DNA of 64,000 nucleotides from Miscanthus floridulus (Eukaryota > Streptophyta > Magnoliopsida > Poales > Poaceae): the NCBI RefSeq assembly GCF_019320115.1, contig NC_089591.1, positions 62,815,798-62,879,797 of the forward strand. Reading direction: 5' to 3'. Positions 34,850 to 46,494 of the stretch are shown here, in pieces. Made by a program: the position numbers and the translations under genes. Each line of letters starts with the position of its first letter. Position 1 is the first letter of the stretch. Below the pieces are notes generated by a model. The model ran no database searches. It saw only the letters and a list, made by a program, of their open reading frames with translations, and was not told where the DNA came from.

Positions 34850-35462
34850 GACTCGGTGGCGGCGGCGGACACGGACGTCGAGCTGCTTAATCGGGCCTGG
34901 CGCAACAAGAAGGCTAAGCCGGAGATCCTCCGCTTCGACTCGCCCCTCGAGTCGTGTGCCCACGAGCAGATCCAGCTCCATGTACGCTTGTCCTTATCCG
35001 TCTTCTCGATCGCGTTCCTCCGTTCCACCTCCTCCTTCGTCGATCTCTTCGCCGCGAGCGCTCGGGTTACTTGCGGCTCTGGATCTGACCGGTGTTCCCT
35101 CTCCACATGTCGTTTACAGGAGGAGATGCTCGACGACTTCGCCGATAGTGGCGACTGGCGTCGACGACCTAGTGGTGTGGCTGCTGCTGATCGTGAAGTA
35201 CACGATGCATATCTCCAGGTCCGACAACCTCCTCAGCCGCCTGTCGCTGCAGGAGCGCCGCTTCGCCAAGAGGTACCTTCTGACTGCGCTTGTGCGTCTA
35301 TGGCAGTTGCCACATTCTGATGGGCATGGATTTCTCGTGTCTACTCTGTCAGAAGTTGCGTGGAGATCATGGAGAAGCATCTGGAGTAGTTGTTGTCGAA
35401 GCTCCTGTGCGGCTATGGTTCGGTTACTAGGCAGTCGTTGTCCAGCACTGAGGATGACATGG
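34850..35462 (+). pseudogene. SLD5: captured SLD5 (GINS complex subunit) gene fragment
   Basis: Exon 1 (to 34980) translates to ADTDVELLNRAWRN, KPEILRFDSPLE and HEQIQL, the N-terminus of plant SLD5. A GTACGC donor follows. After an intron ending TTTACAG (35119), exon 2 gives EEMLDDFADSG, then in another frame DDLVV and, after an apparent internal deletion, KYTMHISRSDNLLSRLSLQERRFAKR (read in two pieces). A third exon (about 35355-35462) gives VEIMEKHLE, a TAG at 35387-35389, then GYGSVTRQSLSSTEDDM. SLD5 with PSF1-3 forms GINS, part of the replicative helicase. The last part of the gene is missing. The retained introns imply capture from genomic DNA. Frameshift, deletion and stop make it non-functional. 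Confidence 0.82.
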
Positions 35463-35990
35463 GTATATTCCCTCCACTTCATCTCCCAAATTAACCCAAA
35501 TTACCGTGTTCCTTGTTCCTTCCTACTGTTGCTGCTATACCGTTCTTATCGAGTTCTTGTTGTACTCAGCTTCAGTCAAGGGTGTGTATGGTCGGTAGAA
35601 ATTTTTGCCGTTTCAATTTCAAGTGGGCAGCCTGGCATGTATCCTTGGGGACTCTGATCGTTAGTTGTGCTCAAAAGTTGAGTTACTACATAATAAAATT
35701 TAGTTGTCAAATTAATCAGGCTGTCAAATTATAAAGAACATATGTGTGGCCATATGTGTTTGTCTGTGCAAGTTACTAGCGAATTATCTGCAGAGTTGTA
35801 TCAATTAAAATCGTACATATGATTGCTAATTATCTGCAGAACTAATAAATAAATGCATTGTGCCTCAACTAGCTAATTATTACCAGTAGTGAAGTACTGA
35901 CCGATAGCAAGGACACACATTGCTGTTAAATTATTGTTTCAACTGCTGTTAACTTTCTTTTTCAAATGTTTAAACTGTTGTTTACATGTC
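35463..35990. other. spacer between SLD5 fragment and transposase remnant
   Basis: AT-rich, intron-like sequence. A duplicated phrase, TAGCGAATTATCTGCAGA / TGCTAATTATCTGCAGA (about 35775 and 35823), is visible. No gene. Confidence 0.5.
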
Positions 35991-36255
35991 CAGAAGTCTA
36001 AATTTAAGGATGACCCACCCACTGCGATTGACTTCTTCAAGGCCACACATTGCATCAGCAAGACATGTTATAGTGAGGATGCACAAAAAGCTATTGTGAG
36101 TACATCTTCCTGTCTTTTGTACTGTGTGTGATGGACAAAAATTGGAATGCGAGAATCCTGACTTGCTTTTTTTTCCATGCTAGTCTGAAATGGAGGACAT
36201 CGCTGCTCAAGCACCACAAGAAGAGCAAGTGAACCTGTGGGTGAACTGTTGGTGA
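35991..36255 (+). pseudogene. TNPA-like transposase remnant of element A
   Basis: An exon-like piece at 35991-36097 (KSKFKDDPPTAIDFFKATHC, then EDAQKAI) ends before GTGAGTAC. A second piece at about 36184-36254 (EMEDIAAQAPQEEQVNLWV) follows a TTCCATGCTAG acceptor and ends in a stop. The DFFKATHC-plus-EMEDI arrangement is what I associate with the mid-region of plant TNPA/PF03004-type genes. If right, it is the last trace of element A's own coding sequence. Confidence 0.5.
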
Positions 36256-36589
36256 TCTGTTGTGTATTTTGATGATGTAATTCATTTGTATGGCTGGTGA
36301 ATGGTTATAACTGTTGTAATGAACAATCAATTCTGGATTAAATAATATGTTTGGATGTCTAATTATTATTGTTATTAAATTGTATGTGGTTTATTATATG
36401 GGCTTGGGCCGTAATATCATATGCAAACTGGGCTGGAATACTATTGGGCCAGTATGGCAAAAAAACTAAAAAGGCTGACAACAATTGGGCCAAACAATGG
36501 CCGGCCAGCACATGGGCCAGTTGGGCTCAGTTCAATTATAATCGTAAAAACCAGCCTATGGGTCAATTGGACCAAATTCATTTTTATGA

Positions 36590-36901
36590 CAATTATTTTT
36601 GTCATACTACCTGTGCCATGTCACACGCCACATCAGATCCCTGGACACTTGTTATCATCACGTCAAATATGTTATGACAAATATAGTGATAAATATCGTT
36701 GTCATAACCTGGTGACAAACGTGCAATTGTCACTAAGATTAATGACAACTGGGTCTGTTAGTCACAGAAGGGGGATTATGACCCACCTTCTATGACCACA
36801 GCCATATCATCACTGCTGTGTCATAGAAGGGGTACAATGACAAGAAAAAGACTATAATTGTCACAATCAGTTAGTCATAGAAGGCTTAACCTCTTGTAGT
36901 G
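36590..36901. repeat. right subterminal repeats of element A
   Basis: Repeated TGTCATA / TATGACA words: CTTCTATGACCACAG, TGTGTCATAGAAGGGG, TTAGTCATAGAAGG, GGTGACAAACG. The cluster mirrors the left end. Confidence 0.7.
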
Positions 36902-36904
36902 ATT

Positions 36905-37444
36905 CTTGCCAAGGGTATCACACTAGAATCACTCAATTAGTCCAAACATGTGAAGAATTAGTTTTTCACTCATGGGGGAAGACTGGACCTAGAGACCGAG
37001 AAGCTGATTCATGGCCCAAAACTCGAAAGAGCAACACAAAGATTTTCTTATGCTCTACAAGCTAAAGCTATTGGTGCATTCAGGCCCAACAGAGAGAAGG
37101 ATGAACTGACGTATGCCATCGGGACTGTTGAACACAGTGGTCGAACGAGAGGTTTAGGATGGAACATTTCTTGGAAGCATGGTTTCTCTAACGACAGAGA
37201 TACCTATAGAAGCCGACAGAGAAGGAAGGATGAGGAAGCAGCGCAGATCAGCAGGTTGGAGGAATATGTTCGTGAGTCACAGGAGGCGTTGCTTCAAGCA
37301 CGGGAGCGTGAAAAAGACATGCAAGCTATAATGCAGGATGAAATCATAAAGCAAATGCAAATAGCAATGAGTACCCAAAGGCAAGCATTAGATCTAGGAA
37401 TCAACATTAATATTAGCCCCCCTAATCAGTTGAAAAGCAGCTGC
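36905..37444 (+). pseudogene. TNPA/Ulp1-type CACTA gene, part 2 (between insertions A and B)
   Basis: Continues the frame from 26039 (ILAKGITLESLN, then THGGRLDLETEKLIHGPKLE). Further on, in the PF03004-type C-terminal region, it reads AIGAFRPNREKDELTYAIGT, EHSGRTRGLG, SWKHGFSNDRDTYRSR, followed by a coiled-coil-like stretch (RLEEYVRESQEALLQARERE). Single-base slips and a TAG near 36937 are present. It is cut at 37444 by element B inside a Ser-Ser-Cys stretch and resumes at 43557. Confidence 0.85.
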
Positions 37445-38040
37445 CACTACAAGAAATTCTTCTTTTTATGACAAAATCCCTCATGACGAGGCCTGTTTTC
37501 GTCATATAATGTAACATAATATGACGAAAAGTTATGTGTTGTCATAAAATTATGAGACCCAAAAGTATTTATGACGACATTGTTTCTTGTGTCACATAAA
37601 GGTAGCAAGTTTCGTCACAAATTGTCAGGCGACAGGAGTCGGTTGACGGTTGTGAATTTATGACGATTTATACAATTTTTATATGACGACAGTAGACCGT
37701 CACTGAATGTTTTATCAAATATGACGACCCCCAATGTCATAAAATACCCCAGTATGAGGTGAAGCCTTGACCCATGACAGTTGGGCTCGGAGCTTGGCCT
37801 AGGCCCATGTAAAAATGTAGAGGGGGCCTAGGTGGAAGGAGGCAGGCCGAGCCTAAAATAGAAGGCCCGAGAGATGTTTTTTTCTTTTTCTTTCTTTTTT
37901 AAAAAAAATTATAAATCACTTGTTCATCATGAACAAGAACGATTTCTCTTTTTAATTTCTAGTTAAAACTTGTAACTAGTCTTTCTCTCACATATTAACT
38001 CCAAATGTGATGATTTTTTTCCTAAATTTTTCTAAAATCA

Positions 38041-40260
38041 TTATCTATCAAGTTAATGTATTGATTTTGGTCATCTTTTCATGTGACAAAGTTTGACCAA
38101 TTCGAATTTTAAATTTTAAAAAAATGACGACTTCAAACTAGATTTTGAAACCTGAAATGATTTCAAATGAAAAAATTATATACATAAAGGTTGTATAATT
38201 CATCAAGATCTACATTTTTTTATTTTGGTCATTTGTTCATCCGATAAAGTTATAGTAAAGTTGTTCACAAATTTTACACATCTCTCTTATGGTTTCATAA
38301 ACTACGAGACAGATGTGTAAAATTTGTGAACAACGTTACTATCACTTTGTTGAATGAACAAATGACCAAAATGAAGCTTGTAGATCTCAATGAGCTTTAC
38401 AATGTTCTTGTTGATGACTTTTCATTTGAAATTACTTAGTACCCTAAAATTATGTTTGAAATTCTAATATTTTGAAATTTAAAATTCAAACTGTTCAAAC
38501 AAAGTCATATGAAAAAATAACCAAAACAAAGAAGGTAGATCTTGATGAGTTGTACAAACTTGGTATTCATGACTTTTCTAGTTGAGACCATCTAGGGTTT
38601 CGAAAACTGGTTTGGGGCTGTCAAAATTTAAAAATCCAAAATTTGAATTGTTCAAACTTTGTCAAATGAAAAGTTGACCAAAACAACAAATGTAGATCTT
38701 GATGAGCGTAACAAACTTGGTATTCATGACTTTTCTATTTGAAACAATTTAGAGTTTCAAAAACTGGTGTCAAAGTGTCATTTTTTTAAAATTTAAAATT
38801 TGACTTGGTCAAACTTTGTCAAATGAGACACTAAATGACCTCAGATGAAAAACTTTTGAATACAAAGGTGTTATAACTCATCAAGATCTACAATTGTTAT
38901 ATAGGTCATTTTTCCATTTGAGAAAGTGTTAGTAAACACTAGTCACAAAATCATGAATCTCACATAGAGTTTATGAAACTATATAAGAGACTTGTCAATT
39001 TAGAACTAAACTTTCCTAACACTTTCTCAAATGCAAAAATGACCTATATAACAATTGTAGATATTGATGAGTTGTACAAACTTGGTATTCATGACTTTTC
39101 TAGTTGAGACCATCTAGGGTTTAGAAAACTGGTTTGGGGCTGTCAAAATTTAAAAATCCAAAATTTGAATCGTTCAAACTTTGTCAAATGAAAAGTTGAC
39201 CAAAACAACAAATGTAGATCTTGATGAGCGTAACAAACTTGGTATTCATGACTTTTCTATTTGAAACAATTTAGAGTTTCAAAAACTGGTGTCAAAGTGT
39301 CATTTTTTTAAAATTTAAAATTTGACTTGGTCAAACTTTGTCAAATGAGACACTAAATGACCTCAGATGAAAAACTTTTGAATACAAAGGTGTTATAACT
39401 CATCAAGATCTACAATTGTTATATAGGTCATTTTTCCATTTGAGAAAGTGTTAGTAAACACTAGTCACAAAATCATGAATCTCACATAGAGTTTATGAAA
39501 CTATATAAGAGACTTGTCAATTTAGAACTAAACTTTCCTAACACTTTCTCAAATGCAAAAATGACCTATATAACAATTGTAGATATTGATGAGTTGTACA
39601 AACTTGGTATTCATGACTTTTCTAGTTGAGACCATCTAGGGTTTAGAAAACTGGTTTGGGGCTGTCAAAATTTAAAAATCCAAAATTTGAATCATTCAAA
39701 CTTTGTCAAATGAAAAGTTGACCAAAACAACAAATGTAGATCTTGATGAGCGTAACAAACTTGGTATTCATGACTTTTCTATTTGAAACAATTTAGAGTT
39801 TCAAAAACTGGTGTCAAAGTGTCATTTTTTTTTAAATTTAAAATTTGACTTGGTCAAACTTTGTCAAATGAGACACTAAATGACCTCAGATGAAAAACTT
39901 TTGAATACAAAGGTGTTATAACTCATCAAGATCTACAATTGTTATATAGGTCATTTTTCCATTTGAGAAAGTGTTAGTAACCACTAGTCACAAAATCATG
40001 AATCTCACATAGAGTTTATGAAACTATATAAGAGACTTGTCAATTTAGAACTAAACTTTCCTAACACTTTCTCAAATGCAAAAATGACCTATATAACAAT
40101 TGTAGATCTTGATGAGTTGTACAAACTTGGTATTCATCATTTTTTCAGCTGAAATCATTTGGGGTTTCAAAATCTTGTTTGCAGTTACCCTTTTTTTTAA
40201 ATTTCAAAATTTGAATTGCTCAAACCATATCACACAAAAATATTAACAAAATCAACACAA
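38041..40260. repeat. 522-bp repeat family in element B (about three full units plus diverged flanks)
   Basis: The anchor TTTAAAAATCCAAAATTTGAAT occurs at about 38627, 39150 and 39671 (period 521-523 bp). Each unit contains TGTAGATCTTGATGAGCGTAACAAACTTGGTATTCATGAC, an inverted counterpart (CTCATCAAGATCTACAATTG) and CCATTTGAGAAAGTGTTAG. Word order and sequence are clearly homologous to the units at 26760-34258. More diverged partial copies precede (38041-38520) and follow (to about 40260). Confidence 0.88.
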
Positions 40261-40429
40261 TTAATTGATAGTGCATGATTTTAGAAAATTTTAGGAAAAA
40301 AATCATCACATTTGGAGTTAGTATGAAGGAGAAAAACTAGTTACAAATTTTACCAAAAGATTAAAAAGAGAAATCACAACTTTTTCAGCAAAAAAATAAT
40401 TACTTAAATACTTGAAATTGAAGAACATG

Positions 40430-40876
40430 AAACAAAGTTTTCGGCCCGTTCAACTGTTATTGGGCCGGCACTATGCAGCCCAATATATTCGAACCGTTGG
40501 ATGGACCTTTGATGAATCAGAACCGTTGGATCAAAAGCACATGTATATAAGCACATCCTGCCTCCCAAACCCTAAACTCCTCTCTCTCGGCCCCGACTGC
40601 GATACCTGTCGCCCCTCTCCCTCTGCCGACATCGGCGCCCCTCCCTCTCCCTCTCGCTGCCTCCCACAGCGCCGCCCCTCCCTCTCCCCCACAGCGGCGG
40701 TGCCGCTCGCTCTCCCCCATACCCGCCGTGGCTCTGGAACCCGAGCGTTCCTCCTTCAACCTCTTCCCCATGACCAGGGCGTGGTGCCCCTCACCCACGG
40801 TGACAGCGGCGGCCAGGTAGAGGAGTGGGTGAACCGGATCCGCCGCACGCAACCCCTCCAGCATGATGCGGTCCAG
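40430..40876 (+). pseudogene. unrecognised captured gene 5' end (promoter plus first exon)
   Basis: GGGCC motifs at 40440-40480, a TATA box (TATATAA, 40544-40550) and a CCAAACCCTAAAC-type leader at 40566 precede a GC-rich stretch. A frame from 40412 stays open through HDQGVVPLTHGDSGGQVEEW and VNRIRRTQPLQHDAVQ. CCAG followed by GTACTG at 40877 makes a plausible splice donor. This layout is what one expects of a host-gene 5' region picked up by the element. I do not recognise the protein. 40880-42500 downstream looks intron-like. Confidence 0.5.
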
Positions 40877-40879
40877 GTA

Positions 40880-43165
40880 CTGTTGTCTCTCCCTCCTTCA
40901 TCTCCATGTTCTGAGGTCGCCTCCAAACCCTAGCAGCGCAGCCCAAGCTCCGGTGGAAGCCTAGGGGTTCTACTGCGATTTGTTTTGATTTTTCCCTTTG
41001 GAGATAAGTGGTGGTCCAGAGATTTATTATTCGTCCTTTCACCTCCTTCATGTACTCATTCTCACCTTGCACTCATCATGGCGATCTATGGCCAACGATA
41101 TCATCCTTCCCAAGAAACTTCATTTAACTGTGTCACAAATATGCTGGATTCAGGTCATCTATGAATATGTTTCTCCTGGGATTCGCAGATGTAGCCTTAC
41201 ATGTCAGGCAGTTCACATGCCATGGCTCACGCCAGGTGGGGATGATTCCATATTTATGTGATGCTGTGCACAACTCATAACCTCATATGAATGTCACTGA
41301 ACTCCTGTTGCAGTCTGGTATATTGTGCCCTTCAAACCAATACAGTCCTCATATCCATTTGGTAAGATGCATTGATTTGAAATGATTTACAGTCCTCTAC
41401 TCATAATACACACTATTTTTTTTGGGTTTCTATTTGTGCAGGTCGTCAGTGATTATTCCCATCTGTGTCATTTGAACATTTCCTCCATTGGTTTTCACAT
41501 CATGACTAAACATAGCCAACTTTATAAACTCAACTTTACTGCAGCCAGCTCCATGTATTATCAGAAATTAGAAACAGTTCAGCCCTCACAATATTATTTC
41601 TGCTATAACATGGGAGAAATGTGTATGCCACATGGATAAGAGTAGCATCAGTTGCATTCTTCCCTTCCAATCAGCATTTTTTTATTACATAGCTGATTAT
41701 TTGCTTCGTACAAGGTTCTGAATGTTAAATAGTCTGAAGAATAAATAACTATGCTTAGCGACATGCTTTTGTGTAGACACATGCTATGCTTAATGATTAT
41801 CCTTTCTAATATTTCTCATTTTAACTCATTTGTCTTCTCATAGATCAGTGAGATACATAAAGACTGGGGAATGGATTCTGAGTGACGGCATTGGATGAGG
41901 TAACAAATAGAGGCAAGGCATCAGCATTGTTGCTTATTCCTAGATCCTACTGTATTTTCTCTCTCTTTCCCTGCCTGCGAAATGACAAACACAAACTGGA
42001 AATACATGTGTTCTTTGGTTGTAACATGCAGCTGATTTACATTTACATTTATTTGCATGTATGTTGTAAGCATGTCAGCTTACTTTTCGAGTCCTCTTCT
42101 ATAGAAAAGCTTCATAATATCAGGCCATTCCTTAAAGAGGTTGATAGTTTACTATTTTCTGTAAAATACTAATTACTTCGCCACTACAGATTGTAAATCT
42201 AAGACTCAATGAAGAATGTTAGCCACTGCAAGGTTGTAAATCTAAAACTGATTTATCTTCTATCGAAGGAAATTATTAATTCATAGGAGCCTAAAATCAT
42301 TCATGATACATTCAAAGATTACTATGCTTGCGGTGGTTTTTGGATTCAAAAATAACATGTCCATTGCCCACTTATGTATAAGGACGATTTCACTATATAT
42401 GTGCAATGGTCAGTCCTGCTTTCTAAATTTTATATCCTTTGAACATTAGCATGCTGTTATTTGAATTGTGTTGTCAGTCTATGACCCCACTTCTAATTGT
42501 GCCACAACTCCTTTTTTTTTACCTTGCTGTCTTGCGTCCGCGGCAACGCGCTGGTTCCTGCTAGTATGTATAATTTTCTGTGGACTATGAAATTTTACTT
42601 GTGGTAGTTCTCTTTAGTAGTTTATGTATACTAAGTATGCACTTGTACCAGTAGTAGCAGCTTAGATGGTGAGATGCAGAGGCCTTTTCAATGATTTGCC
42701 TGCAATACTTGTACTAGCAATAGCAACTACAAGCACCCTTCTTACTGTTTTGGATTACATAGTGCTTTTATTCTATTAACTTTCCATTTTTGTTTAGTGA
42801 CTTTTTCTTCCATCATGGCTATGTAATTTATAGTAGGTAATGCCTTGACACACTTATATCAATGTTGACAAAGCAGCTGATGTCTTGGTCCACTAGAAGG
42901 TCTTACCAGAAGCAAAGGATCCTGATAGGTGACCTGCATTCCATGTCTGTTTCTTGAGGGTAAAGCTCTTTCTTTTGTTGCTTTGATAGGCGACCTTCAC
43001 TTAACTTTTGGTCTCCATAGCTTTGTATTTAGCCAATACTACTACTATAGCATAGTGAAGTTGATTCTTGTATGACTTGATTGTACTGTATGATGAGTCG
43101 TATAATATCATGTAATAAACAAGATGTACAATATCATTTGCGTTGTATATAAGAACCTGGCAGCA
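40880..43165. other. intron-like DNA inside element B
   Basis: AT-moderate DNA with short open frames but no domain. It may be intronic or 3' sequence captured with the segment at 40430-40876. I see nothing that can be named. Confidence 0.45.
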
Positions 43166-43169
43166 GAAT

Positions 43170-43553
43170 ATATAATGCATGACGGCTTTTTAACCATGGT
43201 TAACTACCCTATACATGACGGCTTCTTATCGTCATAATAGCGAGCATGAACCAGGGTACGTACTCGGCATTTGTGACGGTTCATACATTAAGTGACGCGT
43301 TGACTAAACAATACGTGACAAATACTATTGTCATAAAAGGTAACAATATGTGACGACCGAACGATACCGTCACAAAAGGTCATGACATTTTGTGACGGCT
43401 CTCCATATTATTGTCACAAGGTATATTATGTGACGGTCGTTATATGACGACCGGCATGACGCTGCTTTTTCGTCGTAAGATACTTTTTATGACAAATTTT
43501 GTACTTACCATGACAGTTTTCGTTTGTCATACAAACCCAGATTTTTTGTAGTG
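43170..43553. repeat. right subterminal repeats of element B
   Basis: Dense TGACGG / TGTGACGAC / CGTCATAA / TGTCACAA words over about 350 bp up to the TIR, matching the TATGACGA-rich left end (37480-37745). Confidence 0.75.
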
Positions 43554-43556
43554 TGC

Positions 43557-45692
43557 GCTTCCACGAAGTTGTCAAATCAAGATGACGCAATGCTACGTTT
43601 CCCCATAGATGACATCACTGCACCATTTACATCATGTGAGCTACATATTCCAAAAGGGAATGCCACAATCATGGTGGCTCTCGGTGTTTTTTCTCCTCCA
43701 GATCCTACTAAGACACCAAGAATCCATGGGGCAATAATACCACCTAGATATGTCAGCGTCTCAGTGGATAGAGTTAACAAAGGTTTTAGTGATCTAGCTC
43801 TTGACATTCCTGGAGATGATGGGGAGAAGACTCTAGGAGAAGCAGAGAAGACATTCATACTATGGCGCAAGCGCTACATCATTATTCCCGGGGTCTCTAG
43901 TCCACCGCCGTTTCCTCAACTGCCAGACAATAGGTGCGGACAAAAGTGAACGAAACAATTTTTTCACTAATTTTCTATTGACATGCATGATTAATAATAA
44001 CAATTTCTTATACCTAATTATTCTTTTTTGTACTCACACAGCAGGGCCTCCACCAACCTAAATCTAATTATTCAATCTCCAGATCATCATAGTGCTTCGA
44101 GCAATGATTATGCAATGCCGCCACTGTCGCCAGCTTTAAGGAGGTCTCCAACACCTTCAAAGAGGTCTCCAACGGCTGCCCCGCCTCCCTTGATGACCAA
44201 GAAGCAGCCAGCTCCTAAGAGGTCTGCCCCGCAAATAAAGCCGTTGGCCCAGCAGCCGGCAAAGAAGAAAGCCTCCTCTAATCTAGTTATTCCCCAAAAA
44301 CTGTCTTACGAGAAAAGTGAAAAGGAATTAAATGCTGCAGTACAAAAAGTTGTGAACAGTTTCTTCGAAAAAGTAAGAAAGCAACGAGAAGCGAGGGAGA
44401 ACCCGGAGAAACCATACTTCTACCTACCTCTAGATCTTCTAAGAAAGAAGGTGGACCAAAAAAAGCGGGAATCTCAAAAGGCCCTGCCAAAATTGGACTA
44501 CGACCACTCTCTCACCAAGTCATTTAAGGCAGCGCAGAAAAAGACTAGAGCAGAGAAAGGTGTTACACAACTCGGACAACAATCGTAACAATCAGTCCCC
44601 CCTCTTGTCATTCGTAATGAATATGGTTCAAACTTGGTTACTAGACATCGATTTTGAGGACCTGGTTCGGTTTTATGAGGATACTGGTTTGGACCTTGCC
44701 CAAGTGCTCGCTGAAGGACCATCTGCTCCGAAAGTGGATCCTTGGAAGAAATTTAAACATGGAAAGAGTCTATACAATCCTGAGGCCTTAGGTGAACTGG
44801 ATACACAAATGTACCTGCTAAACAAATGGTACATGGCGGCGTGTGAACGGGGAGAGACCTTTGTTTCTGTCAGAGTTAGAAACCAACATTACTTCCGTGG
44901 CGATGACGTTATATATGTCGAGTTTTCAGAATTACACCAACTATGCCACCTGGACTCTCTCGACAAAAGTCTCATTAGCTGCTATTGTCTGTAAGTGTGA
45001 TTATTTTCTACTATTAAAGTATGTATATATATAAAGCTACATGTATATATATAAATTATATATCCTCACACTATATTTTTATATATGCAAATATGAGATG
45101 ACAGAACTCAGAAAGAGAAAGGATAATGATATTGGTTTCGTTGATCCAAATATCGTATTCAAACACCCTAATCCCCCGCCTCAATGGAAAGCTGAACTCG
45201 AGAAAAATCTCATGAGGTTCTTAGTGAACCAACAAAACAAGGACATACTCTTCCCCTACAACTTCAAGTGAGTGTTAAATAATTAATATCGATCATATGG
45301 ACATTTGTTCAATTATTTACTTACTAGCTAAGCTATCTCCCATATATATATATGTTGACTCTAGTTAATGTCGATCATATTTGTGTATAAAAATATATGC
45401 AACAATCACTAGATATTGATGGTCATCGATATGGCCAATAGTCGGTTGAGCATCTTAAACTCGTTAAGAAATGAACAAACAGAGTACCAAGACATGATAG
45501 ATATTATCTAAGGGTAATTTGGTCTCTCTAGCAACTATATATACCCCGATCTCTTAACTGCAACAATTATTAAAGGTCAAATTAATTTTTTATTTTATTA
45601 GGTGCAGTGTTTGGAAAAGTTTCATTGAGGAACACCACATAAAACATTGCAAAGCGCCACTGGATGTAATCGCACACAAAGTAAGTACTAGC

Positions 45693-45759
<67 letters not shown>

Positions 45760-45985
45760 CAATTAACACCATGCATGCTTTCAATTCACCGGATCTTTTT
45801 TCTCGTAAAAGTGGGTTCTGAGGCAAGAACAGGGGACCAACTACTGCGGATACTATGTTTGCGAGTTCATCATGACATACGTAAAAAGAACTCCTGAAGA
45901 GATCCTCAAAGTACGTTATATAAATATATTCATATATTCATAATTTCTTTTATTACTCATATATATAAAAGTAATCACGTGACAA

Positions 45986-46050
<65 letters not shown>

Positions 46051-46227
46051 CTTTTCCTTTAACTTTTATTGAAGACTCTATGGTTGAAGGAAAAAGTCAT
46101 ACGATGTACCCAACTGAAAGCAATTCAAGAGACCATAGCAGGATTTCTTAATGACCGAGTCTTAAACCCCTCCGGCGAGTTCTACAATGACATGAACGAA
46201 ACATGGAAGCCAAACCAGATAGAATGA
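43557..46227 (+). pseudogene. TNPA/Ulp1-type CACTA gene, part 3 (Ulp1-like protease domain)
   Basis: Exon pieces: 43557-about 43932 (DDAMLRFPIDDI, VALGVFSPPDPTKTPRIHGA); 44043-44990 (Pro/Lys linker, KPYFYLPLDLLRKKVDQKKR, then after a frameshift near 44570 DFEDLVRFYEDTGLDLAQVL and KWYMAACERGE), donor GTAAGT; about 45089-45267 (KDNDIGFVDPNIV); about 45400-45513; 45602-45680 (SVWKSFIEEHH, DVIAHK), donor GTAAGT; 45812-45910 (WVLRQEQGTNYCGYYVCEFI), donor GTACGT; 46075-46227 (TLWLKEKVIR to stop). The last exons form a C48/Ulp1-like cysteine protease. The Cys in NYCGYYVC and a candidate His (45407-45409) are present. The His is followed by a TAG, and the position where the family usually has Asp reads Asn (ILNSLR). 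Confidence 0.85.
45694..45758. repeat. (TA)n microsatellite in intron
   Basis: About 32 TA dinucleotides. A second compound (CA)n(TA)n tract lies at 45985-46045 and a shorter TA run near 46277-46297. All are in introns or the 3' flank of the Ulp1-type gene. Confidence 0.95.
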
Positions 46228-46494
46228 ATTTGTTATCCCAAGAATATGATAGAATATACAATGCAAGCTTTATTTGTAATATATATATATATATATACAT
46301 ATTATATGTACATAAAATAACGTACAATATATGTATATGCATGTAATATATACGTTAGTTTCATACTTTAGTTTGTATAAAATGTTCGAACATTATAAGC
46401 GTGTAGAATACGTATATTATTAGCAGCGTAGAATACGTATTCGAAAACCTATTCGAAAACCAATACAAATCATCAATTGAAAATAGAAACAAAA

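Larger units (their letters stand above)
26040..36901. mobile_element. CACTA element A inserted into the TNPA gene (TSD ATT)
   Basis: Termini CACTACAAGAGATTGG (left) and CCTCTTGTAGTG (right) are inverted repeats. The 3-bp TSD ATT is exact (26037-26039 and 36902-36904). It interrupts the host gene inside a codon series that resumes in frame when the insertion and one TSD copy are removed. Subterminal motifs CCTTCTATGACA / TGTCATAGAAGG cluster within about 250 bp of both ends. The interior carries a 522-bp tandem array, an internal duplication of about 460 bp containing tRNA-like boxes, a captured SLD5 fragment and small transposase remnants. No complete transposase, so it is non-autonomous. 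Confidence 0.93.
37445..43553. mobile_element. CACTA element B inserted into the TNPA gene (TSD TGC)
   Basis: Termini CACTACAAGAAATTC (left) and GATTTTTTGTAGTG (right) are inverted repeats. The 3-bp TSD TGC is exact (37442-37444 and 43554-43556). The host codon series resumes in frame after removal. Subterminal TGACGG/CCGTCA and TATGACGA words cluster at 37480-37745 and 43170-43520. The interior holds a three-unit ~522-bp array related to that of element A and a promoter/exon-like segment at 40430-40880. No transposase frame was found, so it is non-autonomous. Confidence 0.93.
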
